64,000 bases of DNA from Microbacterium sp. (GTDB lineage Bacteria; Actinomycetota; Actinomycetes; Actinomycetales; Microbacteriaceae), in the NCBI RefSeq assembly GCF_031178445.1, contig NZ_JAPSIY010000005.1:1-64000 (forward strand), given 5' to 3'. The notes under the pieces are model-generated. The model ran no database searches. It was not told the origin of the DNA and saw nothing but the letters and a program-made list of their open reading frames with translations. Both the position numbers and the translations under genes were made by a program. Shown here one piece after another: positions 55,177-63,432 of this stretch; the stretch's first letter is position 1, and each line of letters begins with the position of its first letter.

Positions 55177-56775
55177 TCAGGCAAGCTCGATGAGGTCCTG
55201 GTACTCCTTGCTCCAGATGTCCTCCACGCCGTCGGGCAGGATCAGCACCCGCTCGGGATTCAGCGACTCCACCGCCCCCGGATCGTGCGAGACGAGCACC
55301 ACCGCGCCCTCGTAATGCGCCAGCGCACCGAGGATCTCCTCGCGCGAGGCGGGATCGAGGTTGTTGGTCGGCTCGTCGAGAAGCAGCATGTTCGCCGACG
55401 ACACCACCAGTGTCGCGAGCGAGAGCCGGGTCTTCTCACCGCCGGAGAGCACACCGGCGGGCTTGTGCACGTCGTCGCCGGTGAAGAGGAACGAGCCGAG
55501 GACCTTGCGCGCCTCGGTCTCGTTGAGGTCGGGCGCGGCGGAGATCATGTTCTCGAGCACCGACCGCTGCACGTCGAGGTTCTCGTGCTCCTGCGCGTAA
55601 TATCCGACCTTGAGGCCGTGGCCGGGTTCGAGCTGGCCCGTGTCGGGCTGGTCGACGCCGGCCAGGATGCGCAGCAGCGTCGTCTTGCCGGCACCGTTGA
55701 GCCCCAGGACGACGACCTTCGAACCGCGGTCGATGGCCAGATCCACATCCGTGAAGATCTCCAGCGAGCCATACGACTTCGACAGCCCCGACGCCATGAG
55801 CGGCGTCTTGCCGCATGGCGCCGGCTTCGGAAAGCGCAGCTTCGCCACCCGGTCGACCTGGCGTACCTCATCCAGACCCGACAGCAGCTTCTCGGCGCGA
55901 GCCACCATCTGGTGCGCCGCGGCAGCCTTCGACGCCTTGGCCCCGAAGCGTGCGGCCTGCAGCTGCAGCTGGGTGGCCTTCTTCTCGGCGTTCGCGCGCT
56001 CCTTCTTGCGGCGCTCCTCGTCCGCCACCCGCTGGCGCAGGTAGTTCTTCCAGTTCATGTTGTAGATGTCGATCACCTGACGATTGGCGTCGAGGTAGAA
56101 CACGCGGTTGACCGTCTCGCCGACGAGCTCGACGTCGTGACTGATCACGATCAGGCCGCCCTTGTAGCCCTTCAGGAACTCACGCAGCCACACCACGCTG
56201 TCGGCGTCGAGATGGTTCGTCGGCTCGTCGAGGATCATCGTGCCGGCATCCGAGAACAGGATGCGGGCGAGCTCGATACGTCGGCGCTGACCTCCCGACA
56301 GGGTCTTCAACGGCTGCTCGAGGATGCGGTCGGGCAGAGAGAGGTTGTTGGCGATGGAGGCCGCCTCAGCCTCGGCCGCGTAGCCGCCCAGCGCCTCGAA
56401 CCGCTCGGTGAGGCTGGCGAACTTCTTCATCGCCTTGGCCGCCACGGCCTCGTCTGCCGAGCCCATCTCCTCGGACGCCTTCGCGATGCCGAGCTGCAGT
56501 GTGCCAAGGCCGCGCGCGTCGAGGATGCGGGTGCGGGCGAGCATCTCAGGGTCGCCGGTTCGCGGATCCTGGGGCAGATACCCCAGCTCACCTGACCTCG
56601 TGACCTTGCCCTCGGAGGGCAGCACGTCGCCGGCCAGCACCTTCGTCAGCGTGGTCTTGCCCGCGCCGTTGCGCCCGACGAGTCCGATCTTGTCGCCGTC
56701 GGCGACGCGGAACGACACGTCCGACATGAGTACGCGCGCTCCCACGCGTATCTCGAGTTCATGCACGGCAAGCAC
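55177..56775 (-). CDS. ABC-F family ATP-binding protein
   Basis: The 532-residue protein has two ABC domains without membrane segments (Walker A GRNGAGKTT and GLNGAGKTT; signatures LSGGQRRRI and LSGGEKTRL), separated by a Lys/Glu-rich linker helix pair. ABC-F proteins act on ribosomes; some rescue stalled or drug-blocked ribosomes. The GTG at 56775 fits the family start (VLAVHELEIRVG). TATACT on the minus strand (56824-56829) is a good -10, with a leader of about 40 nt. Upstream in-frame sequence is not coding. Confidence 0.92.
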   Translation of the reverse strand: MLAVHELEIRVGARVLMSDVSFRVADGDKIGLVGRNGAGKTTLTKVLAGDVLPSEGKVTRSGELGYLPQDPRTGDPEMLARTRILDARGLGTLQLGIAKASEEMGSADEAVAAKAMKKFASLTERFEALGGYAAEAEAASIANNLSLPDRILEQPLKTLSGGQRRRIELARILFSDAGTMILDEPTNHLDADSVVWLREFLKGYKGGLIVISHDVELVGETVNRVFYLDANRQVIDIYNMNWKNYLRQRVADEERRKKERANAEKKATQLQLQAARFGAKASKAAAAHQMVARAEKLLSGLDEVRQVDRVAKLRFPKPAPCGKTPLMASGLSKSYGSLEIFTDVDLAIDRGSKVVVLGLNGAGKTTLLRILAGVDQPDTGQLEPGHGLKVGYYAQEHENLDVQRSVLENMISAAPDLNETEARKVLGSFLFTGDDVHKPAGVLSGGEKTRLSLATLVVSSANMLLLDEPTNNLDPASREEILGALAHYEGAVVLVSHDPGAVESLNPERVLILPDGVEDIWSKEYQDLIELA

Positions 56776-56823
56776 AGCAGATGTCCGTTCGTCAGGGGTG
56801 AGCGGCCGAAGGGCCAGCCCCCC

Positions 56824-56829
56824 AGTATA
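56824..56829 (-). promoter_or_regulatory. -10 element of the ABC-F gene
   Basis: TATACT on the minus strand is close to the ideal -10 sequence and lies about 50 nt before the GTG. Confidence 0.5.
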
Positions 56830-56866
56830 GAAGTCGGAGCTGCATGGAGCCCCGCACCTCGAATGC

Positions 56867-56900
56867 CCCTCTGGAGTATGACGCGGGCGATACTCCAGAG
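56867..56900. promoter_or_regulatory. Inverted repeat upstream of the dedA two-component operon
   Basis: CTCTGGAGTAT (56869-56879) and ATACTCCAGAG (56890-56900) form a perfect 11-bp dyad with a 10-nt spacer. CCCTCTGG-AGTATGAC at 56867-56882 recurs as CCCTCTGGTGTGATGAC at 59555-59571, upstream of the acyltransferase gene. It is a candidate site for the response regulator encoded in this operon. Confidence 0.55.
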
Positions 56901-56925
56901 TGATGTGCGTGTGCGCGGCGCTTCG

Positions 56926-56931
56926 TAGCGT
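56926..56931 (+). promoter_or_regulatory. Leaderless promoter of the dedA operon
   Basis: TAGCGT ends 6 nt before the GTG at 56938, with no Shine-Dalgarno sequence. Confidence 0.55.
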
Positions 56932-56937
56932 CGAGAC

Positions 56938-57606
56938 GTGGAGATCATCAACGAGCTCATCCTGCAGGCGACGGCCTCCCCCTGGCTGTACCTGGTCATG
57001 TTCGCGACGGCCGTGATCGACGGGTTCTTTCCTCCGATCCCCAGCGAGACCGTACTCGTCGCAGCGGCCGCCGTCGCCGTCTCCACGGGGCAGGCAAACA
57101 TCCTTCTGCTGTGCGCCGTAGCGGCGGCGGGGGCGATGCTCGGCGACAACATCGCGTACGCGATCGGCCGCTCGGTGGGGACCGCTCGGTTCGCCTGGAT
57201 GCGGCGGCCTCGGGTCGCTGCCGCGTTCCAGCGGGCGCAGAGCGCACTCGACCGCAGCGGCGCACCGCTCATTCTCGGCGCCCGGTACATCCCCGTCGGC
57301 CGCGTCGCGGTCAACATGTCCGCCGGAGCGCTCGGCTATCCGTGGCGCCGCTTCCTGCCTCTGAGCGCCGTCGCCGGCGTCACCTGGGCGCTCTACAGTG
57401 CGGGGATCGGGATGCTGGCCGGCCAGTGGCTCGCCGACCAGCCACTGCTCAGCCCGGTGTTCGGCGTCGCCGTGGCACTCGTGATCGGGTTCGCGATGGA
57501 CCGGGCTGTCGTCATCGCGCGGCGCAGGCGTGCACGCCGGGAAGTCACGACCGCGCAGGAGCGCAGCGGGGCGGGCGAGGCCGAGCGCGTCCCGGTGGCA
57601 GGATGA
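56938..57606 (+). CDS. DedA-family membrane protein
   Basis: The 222-residue protein has the DedA motifs: ATAVIDGFFPPIPSETVLVAAA at the N-terminus (key FPPIPSE), GDNIAYAIGR, and GARYIPVGRVAVNMSAGAL. DedA proteins are linked to lipid flipping (C55-P or phosphatidylethanolamine) and envelope homeostasis. It is the first gene of an operon with a sensor kinase and response regulator, so the system may respond to envelope state. The start is leaderless GTG. Confidence 0.92.
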   Translation: MEIINELILQATASPWLYLVMFATAVIDGFFPPIPSETVLVAAAAVAVSTGQANILLLCAVAAAGAMLGDNIAYAIGRSVGTARFAWMRRPRVAAAFQRAQSALDRSGAPLILGARYIPVGRVAVNMSAGALGYPWRRFLPLSAVAGVTWALYSAGIGMLAGQWLADQPLLSPVFGVAVALVIGFAMDRAVVIARRRRARREVTTAQERSGAGEAERVPVAG

Positions 57607-58835
57607 CTCCCATGGGTGCGAGACGAAGACGGCGTGATCCCTCCCGCCGTCTCCGCCTGTGGCCGCGCGAACGCGGCACGGCGCTGATCGTCGTTCTCGC
57701 GGCGATCGCCGTCGCGCTCTACTCCGTTGTCGTCCCCGTGCACACCGCGGCGTACGGCAGCCCGGTGGCCACCACCATGGCGCTGGCACTGGGCGCGGTG
57801 ACCGCTCCCCTGGTGTCACTGCGGCATCCGAACATCGCGATCGCCGTGTTCACCGGGTCGGCAGTGCTCATGCCGCTGATGGTCAGCCGCGATGCCGCCG
57901 TCGGGGCGCCGTGGCCCTGGTCGGTTCCGATGCTGATCGCGTTCGGCGTCGCCGTCATCGCGATCACGTTCCGGCACGGCTGGAGACCCGGACTGATCCA
58001 GCTGGCCCTCGGGACCGCAGCCGGGATCACCGTCGCGGTCATGCTGCCCTCCATACCCGCCGGCACGTCGATCATCGTGACGACCTCGGTGGTGTCGGGC
58101 GTCTACCTCATCGCGGTGCTGCTCGCGGGTCGACTCCGGCTGGGTGCTGAGCTCACCCGCGAGCGTGCGCACACCGCTCAGGAGCAGTCCAGACGGGAGC
58201 TGGTCGAGGAGCGCACCCGGATCGCACGGGAGTTGCATGACGTCGTCGCTCACAGCATGTCGCTGATCCAGGTGCAAGCGTCCACGGCGCGCTACCGCGT
58301 TCCGGACCTCCAGCCGTCCGCGGCGTCCGAGTTCGACGACATCGCGGCATCCGCCCGGTCTGCGCTGACCGAGATGCGCCGGATCCTCGGGGTGCTGCGC
58401 ACGGAGGACCACACCGCCGAGCTCGCGCCCCAGCGCGGGATCGACGACATCTCCTCGCTAGTGGAAACGACGCGTCGCGCGGGTGCGACGGTCTCGCTCA
58501 GCCATTCCGTCGCAGACGAGGTCTCCGCCTCGACGCAGCTGGCCGTCTACCGCATCACCCAGGAGGCCATGAGCAACGCGGTGCGGCATGCCCCCGGTTC
58601 GCCGATCTCGATCTCGCTGATCGGCGGCGACGACGACATCTCGGTCGTCATCCGCAATCCGTACTCCGGCGAAGCGCAGCAGGCGCCGGGCGGCCACGGC
58701 ATGCGGGGAATGAAGGAGCGCGCCGCGTTGCTCGGAGGCTCGGTGACGGCGGGTCCGGACGGCGCGGGCTCCTGGGTCGTCGACGCTCGGATGCCGCGGC
58801 ACCCCGCTGTTGTAGCCCAGGAAGGATCCCAGTGA
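57603..58835 (+). CDS. Sensor histidine kinase (HisKA_3 type)
   Basis: The 410-residue kinase has a basic N-terminus, about five membrane segments between residues 28 and 175, the phospho-accepting His212 in ARELHDVVAHS, and an HATPase domain with NAVRHAPGS and GHGMRGMKER. It overlaps dedA (ATGA) and the response regulator gene (4 nt). It has no large extracellular domain, so it probably senses a signal within the membrane. Confidence 0.92.
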   Translation: MTPMGARRRRRDPSRRLRLWPRERGTALIVVLAAIAVALYSVVVPVHTAAYGSPVATTMALALGAVTAPLVSLRHPNIAIAVFTGSAVLMPLMVSRDAAVGAPWPWSVPMLIAFGVAVIAITFRHGWRPGLIQLALGTAAGITVAVMLPSIPAGTSIIVTTSVVSGVYLIAVLLAGRLRLGAELTRERAHTAQEQSRRELVEERTRIARELHDVVAHSMSLIQVQASTARYRVPDLQPSAASEFDDIAASARSALTEMRRILGVLRTEDHTAELAPQRGIDDISSLVETTRRAGATVSLSHSVADEVSASTQLAVYRITQEAMSNAVRHAPGSPISISLIGGDDDISVVIRNPYSGEAQQAPGGHGMRGMKERAALLGGSVTAGPDGAGSWVVDARMPRHPAVVAQEGSQ

Positions 58836-59503
58836 CGATCGAAGTGCTCATCGCCGACGACCAGGCGATGGTCAGGGCCGGTTTCGCCGCTCTGCTGGAC
58901 GCGCATGACGGCATCCGCGTCACGGGGCAGGCGGCGAACGGCGCGGAGGCGGTCAGCCTGTCGGCGCGGTTGGACCCCGACGTCATCCTGATGGACGTGC
59001 GGATGCCTGAGCTCGACGGCATCGAGGCGACGCGCCGCATCCTGGGACCGTCCTACCCCGCTGCGAAGGTGCCGCGGATCCTCATGCTGACCACCTTCGA
59101 CATCGACGATTACGTGTACGACGCACTGCAGGCCGGGGCCAGCGGGTTCCTGCTGAAGGATGCGCTGCCCGACGAGCTGGTGCACGCGGTGCGCGTCGTC
59201 GCGTCCGGCGACGCCCTGCTGGCACCGAGCGTGACGCGCCGAATGATCGAGCACTTCTCGTCTCGACGGCCACGTACCCCGCGCGCGGTCGGCGCCCTCG
59301 CCGAGCTCACCGAACGCGAGCGCGAGGTGCTGACCCTCATCGGGCGCGGACGGTCGAACGCCGAGATCGGCACCGAACTGTTCATCGCCGAACAGACCGT
59401 GAAGACGCATGTCGGCAAGGTCTTCGCGAAGCTGGGCCTGCGCGATCGCGTGCAGGCGGTCATCCTGGCGTACGACGCCGGGCTCGTGGAGCCGGCCGGC
59501 TGA
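58832..59503 (+). CDS. NarL/LuxR-family response regulator
   Basis: The 223-residue regulator has a receiver domain (Asp9/Asp10, phospho-acceptor Asp55 in LMDVRMPE, Lys in LLKDALP) and a LuxR-type HTH (LTEREREVLTLIGRGRSNAEIG, shortened core EREVLTLIGRGRSN; then VKTHVGKVFAKLGLRDR). It overlaps the kinase gene and probably regulates the operon promoter and the next gene, which share the CCCTCTGG motif. Confidence 0.93.
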   Translation: MTIEVLIADDQAMVRAGFAALLDAHDGIRVTGQAANGAEAVSLSARLDPDVILMDVRMPELDGIEATRRILGPSYPAAKVPRILMLTTFDIDDYVYDALQAGASGFLLKDALPDELVHAVRVVASGDALLAPSVTRRMIEHFSSRRPRTPRAVGALAELTEREREVLTLIGRGRSNAEIGTELFIAEQTVKTHVGKVFAKLGLRDRVQAVILAYDAGLVEPAG

Positions 59504-59554
59504 GCCGTCAGGGCGGCCGCCCGCACGACGGCACCACGGTATGAGGGACATCGA

Positions 59555-59579
59555 CCCTCTGGTGTGATGACCGTAAGGT
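59555..59579 (+). promoter_or_regulatory. Promoter and motif of the acyltransferase gene
   Basis: CCCTCTGGTGTGATGAC (59555-59571) repeats the site found upstream of dedA, and TAAGGT (59574-59579) is a likely -10. The site therefore overlaps the -35 position, as expected for an activator. Confidence 0.5.
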
Positions 59580-59624
59580 CGACGGATCCATAGCCTCCGG
59601 GGAATGAACTCAGGAGGCCTCCTC

Positions 59625-60917
59625 ATGACCACCCTCACTCCGACTCGCGACCGCGCGGTCGATCTCGTCCGCGCGCTGTGCATCGCAGGTGTCGTCGTCC
59701 TGCATTCGCTCATGGTGGGCGTCACGATCGGACCCGAAGGCCCGGTCTTCGCCAACGCGGGAGAGGCGGGCACGTGGCTCGTCCCCGTGAGCTGGCTGTT
59801 GCAGGTGATGCCGCTGTTCTTCGTGATCGGCGGGTTCTCCGGCGTGACGGCGTTGCGCGCAGCGCGGCGACGGGGCGAGAGCGGAGCTGATTTCGCGGCG
59901 GCGCGCGTGCGTCGTCTGCTGCTGCCTGCGGTGGCGGCGGTCGGCAGCGCTGGGGTGCTCCTCGTCCTGCTCGGCGATGCGGGCGTCGACCCTGAGATCA
60001 TCGGCATCGCGGGCCACCGGTTCGGGCAGCCGCTGTGGTTCCTCGGAGTGTTCCTGCTCTGCCAGACCCTGCTGCCCGTGCTGGTGCGCCTGCACGAGCG
60101 TGCACCGCTGCGCACCGTCACCGCTCTCGTCTGCCTTGCCCTGCTGGTCGATGCGGTGCGCGCGGTCACGGGGACGGCCGGCATCGGCTTCCTGAATCTC
60201 GTCTTCGTCTGGCTGGCGATGCAGCAGCTGGGTTTCCTGCTCGCAGACGGGTGGATCGATCGTCTCTCCCGCGCGACTCGTCTGTGCGCGGCGGGCGCAT
60301 CGCTCGGGCTGTTGGCGGCCTCGTTCGCGTTCGGGTTCCACTCCCCCGATCTGATCGCAAACATCAATCCTCCGACCACTGCCCTGATCCTGGTGGCCGT
60401 GGTCCACACGTGTGCGTTCTCGCTGCTACGCGGACGCCTCGCCGTGGCAGCATCCCGCCCCCTGCCCGCGCGGTTCACGCGTTTCGTCACTGCGCGGGCG
60501 ATGACCATCTACCTCTGGCACATGCCCGTGCTGCTGACGCTCGCGGGGATCTCGGCGCTCGTGGGCATGAGCACCGGCGCGCCGCTGCCTGCACCCGCTT
60601 CCCCGGAGTGGTGGCTGACCCGACCGCTGTGGCTGGTCGTCGCCCTCACGGCGACGGCGCTGCTCTCGGTGCCCCTCGCCCGACTCGAGTCCTTCAGGAC
60701 CCGTTCCTTCACCGTCACCGGCGGTGCGGCGACGGCGGCAGCGTCGATCGGCATCGCGGGAGTCGCACTGCTTCTGCTGGTCGGCACCTCGCCCACGACC
60801 GCGGTCGTCGCGGTCACGGCGTGGCTGCTCGCCCTGCTCGTCACATCTCCGGTGCGGGCGGCGGTCGCAGCCCGTGCCGAGCAGCCGGCTTCGGCTCAGC
60901 CGAAGTACAGCGCGTGA
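59625..60917 (+). CDS. Acyltransferase 3 family membrane protein
   Basis: The 430-residue protein has about ten membrane segments, RDRAVDLVRALCIAGVVVLHS at the N-terminus (key RALCIAGVVVLHS with the catalytic-site His), and the family pattern MPLFFVIGGFSG and IYLWHMPVLL. Acyltransferase 3 proteins modify exopolysaccharide, peptidoglycan or membrane glycolipids. AGGAGG precedes the ATG at 59625; an ATG seven codons earlier is less likely. It follows the second two-component system. Confidence 0.88.
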   Translation: MTTLTPTRDRAVDLVRALCIAGVVVLHSLMVGVTIGPEGPVFANAGEAGTWLVPVSWLLQVMPLFFVIGGFSGVTALRAARRRGESGADFAAARVRRLLLPAVAAVGSAGVLLVLLGDAGVDPEIIGIAGHRFGQPLWFLGVFLLCQTLLPVLVRLHERAPLRTVTALVCLALLVDAVRAVTGTAGIGFLNLVFVWLAMQQLGFLLADGWIDRLSRATRLCAAGASLGLLAASFAFGFHSPDLIANINPPTTALILVAVVHTCAFSLLRGRLAVAASRPLPARFTRFVTARAMTIYLWHMPVLLTLAGISALVGMSTGAPLPAPASPEWWLTRPLWLVVALTATALLSVPLARLESFRTRSFTVTGGAATAAASIGIAGVALLLLVGTSPTTAVVAVTAWLLALLVTSPVRAAVAARAEQPASAQPKYSA

Positions 60918-60929
60918 TGCGCTCGCGCA

Positions 60930-61526
60930 TCAGCGCGCGATCCCGCGCGCCACGATGGCGTCGCCGACATCGTCGGCGTGGCGCATGGTGAGAACGAGCA
61001 GTGGCAGCGCCGCGCGCGGCCCGAGTCGTGCACCTCTGGCCCGCTGGGCATCTCGCACCTGGTCCGCGAAGCCCGCGACGACCGGGACCATCGCGATCGT
61101 CAGGGAGACGGTGAGCGCGACCGGCCCGGGGTCGACTCCCAGCCTGCGGAGCGGCGCGAGGGCGCGAGTGAGTACGTCGAGGATGGCGCCCGTGCGCGTG
61201 GTCGCGGTGACCACGCTTGCCAGCAGCAGCAGGGTCACCACCCTCCCTGTGCTCGTCATCGCCTGAGCCGGAGAGGTGAAGAGCCAGAGCGCGCCGCCCA
61301 GCACGACGACGAGCCAGCGCAGGCGCCACCATGCCTCGAGGAGTGTCGCCAACGGCAGCCCGCTGAGCGGGTGGAGTGCCGACGCCGCGATGAGGGTCGC
61401 CGCGGTGCCGGCGACGCCAAGCGGGACGAGTGACAGTGCGAGCGCGCATGTCGCGAGCGCCGCAAGCTTCACACCGGCCGGCATCCGGTGGAGGACGCCG
61501 GTACCGGGTCGGTAGAGCGAGATCAC
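60930..61526 (-). CDS. bioN: Biotin ECF transporter T component
   Basis: The 198-residue membrane protein is the transmembrane T component of an energy-coupling-factor biotin transporter. It has five hydrophobic segments and an ECF-T motif with an Ala-Arg-Gly group (DAQRARGARLG) near residue 160 and ARGIAR at the end, which couple to the ATPase. The GTG start overlaps the bioM stop by 4 nt. It lies between the acyltransferase and bioM genes. Confidence 0.88.
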   Translation of the reverse strand: MISLYRPGTGVLHRMPAGVKLAALATCALALSLVPLGVAGTAATLIAASALHPLSGLPLATLLEAWWRLRWLVVVLGGALWLFTSPAQAMTSTGRVVTLLLLASVVTATTRTGAILDVLTRALAPLRRLGVDPGPVALTVSLTIAMVPVVAGFADQVRDAQRARGARLGPRAALPLLVLTMRHADDVGDAIVARGIAR

Positions 61527-62254
61527 GCGCAGCTCCTGCGATATTCGTCGATGACGGATGCGGGGTCACCGGCAGAGCGCACCGTGCCGTTCTCGAACAG
61601 CACCACCTCGTCGCATCGGGCCGCGAGCTCGAGATCGTGGGTGACGAGCACCAGCGGCGACTCGAGAGAGAGCAGCAGGTCGCCGATGCGGCGGGAGTTG
61701 CGCAGGTCGAGCAGCGTGGTCGGCTCGTCTGCGACCACGAGCGCCGGGCCTGTCGCGAGCACGGCGGCGATGGCGAGCAGCTGCCTCTGCCCGCCCGAGA
61801 GCGCCGAGACGGGCACGTCGCCCTGCTCGGCAAGCCCATACAGCTCGAGAAGCGTCCGCACCTGCTCTGCGCGCACGTGACGGGGCAGGTCGCGCAGCGA
61901 CAGGGCGAGATCCTCCGCCGGGGTCGGCATGAGGATCTGCGCCTCGGGGTTGGTGAACACGAATCCGACACGACGGCGCAGCTCGGCGCAGTCCCGTCGC
62001 GGATCGAGTCCCTGCACCCGGATGCGGCCGCTGGTGATCGGGCGCAGTCCGTTCAGCAGCCGCGCGAACGTCGATTTCCCCGAGCCGTTGGCGCCGATGA
62101 CAGCGGTGCGCGGCGCGCTCAGCTCGAGACTGACGTCGCGCAGCAGCACCGCGCCGTCGACCGCGACCCGGACCCGATCGAGCGCGATCGCCGCACCGCC
62201 CGTGGTCGCCTCGGCGCGCGACGCCCGCTCAGATCGCGTACGACTCACGTGCAC
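61523..62254 (-). CDS. bioM: Biotin ECF transporter A component (ATPase)
   Basis: The 243-residue ATPase has Walker A GANGSGKST, signature LSGGQRQLL, Walker B VVADEPTTLLDL and the His switch LVTHDLEL. As part of BioMNY it drives uptake of biotin with BioN and BioY. Its ATG overlaps the bioY end by 26 nt, so the three genes are translated together. Confidence 0.9.
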   Translation of the reverse strand: MHVSRTRSERASRAEATTGGAAIALDRVRVAVDGAVLLRDVSLELSAPRTAVIGANGSGKSTFARLLNGLRPITSGRIRVQGLDPRRDCAELRRRVGFVFTNPEAQILMPTPAEDLALSLRDLPRHVRAEQVRTLLELYGLAEQGDVPVSALSGGQRQLLAIAAVLATGPALVVADEPTTLLDLRNSRRIGDLLLSLESPLVLVTHDLELAARCDEVVLFENGTVRSAGDPASVIDEYRRSCA

Positions 62255-62804
62255 GGCCGGGGAAGGCGCGCGGGTAAGCCCGCCGCAGCGCCACCGCCAG
62301 CGTGGTCGCGGCGGCGGCCTTCAGGAGGTCGCCGGGCAGGAACACCACACTCGAAAGCGCGGTGGGACCGAGCGGCACTCCGGTGACGAACGCCTGGACG
62401 GGGATGCCGAAGAGGTAGACGACGACGATACCGCCAGCGAACGCACCGAGTGCCGCCCGCCACCACGTGAAGGTTCGGTGGTGGGCGATCACCCCCACCA
62501 CGACCGAACCGACGATCCAGCCCGCCATGTACCCTGCAGTCGGTCCCATGAACGCCCCCAGACCTCCGCGTCCGCCGGCGAGCACCGGCAGGCCCACTGC
62601 AGCCAGCGCGAGCACGACCAGCACCGAAAGCGGAGCGCGGCGAGCGCCGAGCACGAGCCCGGCGAGCATGACCCCGAGCGTCTGAGCGGTGACGGGCACG
62701 CCCGAGGGCAGGGGGATGGTCACGGTGCCGAGCACGACGATCAGCGCCGCGAACACGGCGACCCTCGCGAGATCGGCGCCGAGGGGTCGGGTGGGTTCGG
62801 ACAT
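62229..62804 (-). CDS. bioY: Biotin transporter S component BioY
   Basis: The 191-residue membrane protein is the substrate-binding S component: VTIPLPSGVPVTAQTLGVMLAG (key part PVTAQTLGVMLAG), GPTAGYMAGW and PGDLLKAAAA. It binds biotin. GAAAGGAA precedes the ATG at 62804. The gene order bioY-bioM-bioN with a divergent TetR regulator and BioQ-type boxes marks a biotin-uptake regulon. Confidence 0.95.
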   Translation of the reverse strand: MSEPTRPLGADLARVAVFAALIVVLGTVTIPLPSGVPVTAQTLGVMLAGLVLGARRAPLSVLVVLALAAVGLPVLAGGRGGLGAFMGPTAGYMAGWIVGSVVVGVIAHHRTFTWWRAALGAFAGGIVVVYLFGIPVQAFVTGVPLGPTALSSVVFLPGDLLKAAAATTLAVALRRAYPRAFPGRARESYAI

Positions 62805-62838
62805 CGGGTTCCTTTCCGAGGCGCGGGATCTCCGCACC

Positions 62839-62866
62839 TGAACACTGTTCACCTGAACGGTGTTCA
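62839..62866. promoter_or_regulatory. Two tandem BioQ-type operators
   Basis: TGAAC-ACT-GTTCA (62839-62851) and TGAAC-GGT-GTTCA (62854-62866) are separated by CC. They match the BioQ motif TGAAC-N3-GTTAC/GTTCA known from Corynebacterium and mycobacteria, and lie between bioY and the TetR gene. Confidence 0.75.
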
Positions 62867-62867
62867 C

Positions 62868-62873
62868 TATACT
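62868..62873 (+). promoter_or_regulatory. Leaderless promoter of bioQ
   Basis: TATACT ends 7 nt before the ATG at 62881 and abuts the second BioQ-type operator, so the regulator would repress itself. Confidence 0.6.
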
Positions 62874-62880
62874 GATTCCC

Positions 62881-63432
62881 ATGTCTCCCGCACGCCACGA
62901 TCGCCGAAGCGTGGTCGAGCGCGCCCTGCGGCTGCTCGACGACGTCGGCCTGCCCGACCTCTCGATGCGCCGGCTCGCGACCGAGCTCGATGTGCAGCCG
63001 AGTGCGCTGTACTGGCACTTCCCGAACAAGCAGCAGCTTCTCGCGGCGGTCGCCGACCGCATCCTCGAGGCGGTGCCGCAACCGGACGCTGGGGCCCCTG
63101 TGCCCGACACGGCCCGCGCCATCCGCGACGCGCTGCTCGCGTACCGCGACGGTGCGGAGGTGGTGATGAGCACCTATGCGCTGCGTCTCGGCGCACGGAG
63201 GGCACAGGACGCGCTGACCGCATCGCTCGGAGGTGACGCCGGTGAGACGCTCGCGGATGCCGCGTTCGAGTTCATCCTCGGCCACAGCGCGCTGCTGCAG
63301 CAGCGCATGCATGCGCAGAGCATCGGAGCCGTGGAGGCGGACTCCGCAGACCCGGCGCATCGAGCCGACCTGGTGTTCGACGCCGGCATCCGCAGCTTCG
63401 CCGCGCTCAGCGGCGCCCGTCGCCCATCCTGA
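62881..63432 (+). CDS. bioQ: TetR-family regulator, BioQ type
   Basis: The 183-residue protein has an N-terminal TetR helix-turn-helix (about residues 12-55; MRRLATELDVQPSALYWHF within it, shortened core LATELDVQPSALYWHF) and a helical C-terminal domain. Its divergent position from bioYMN and the two adjacent BioQ-type boxes support its role as biotin repressor. BioQ is the biotin regulator in actinobacteria that lack a DNA-binding BirA. Its last 26 nt overlap the converging MFS gene. Confidence 0.85.
   Translation: MSPARHDRRSVVERALRLLDDVGLPDLSMRRLATELDVQPSALYWHFPNKQQLLAAVADRILEAVPQPDAGAPVPDTARAIRDALLAYRDGAEVVMSTYALRLGARRAQDALTASLGGDAGETLADAAFEFILGHSALLQQRMHAQSIGAVEADSADPAHRADLVFDAGIRSFAALSGARRPS

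Noticed and set aside
58547..60508. Minus-strand frame of 653 codons opposite kinase, regulator and acyltransferase genes
   Set aside because: Arg/Ser/Thr-rich shadow spanning three certain genes.
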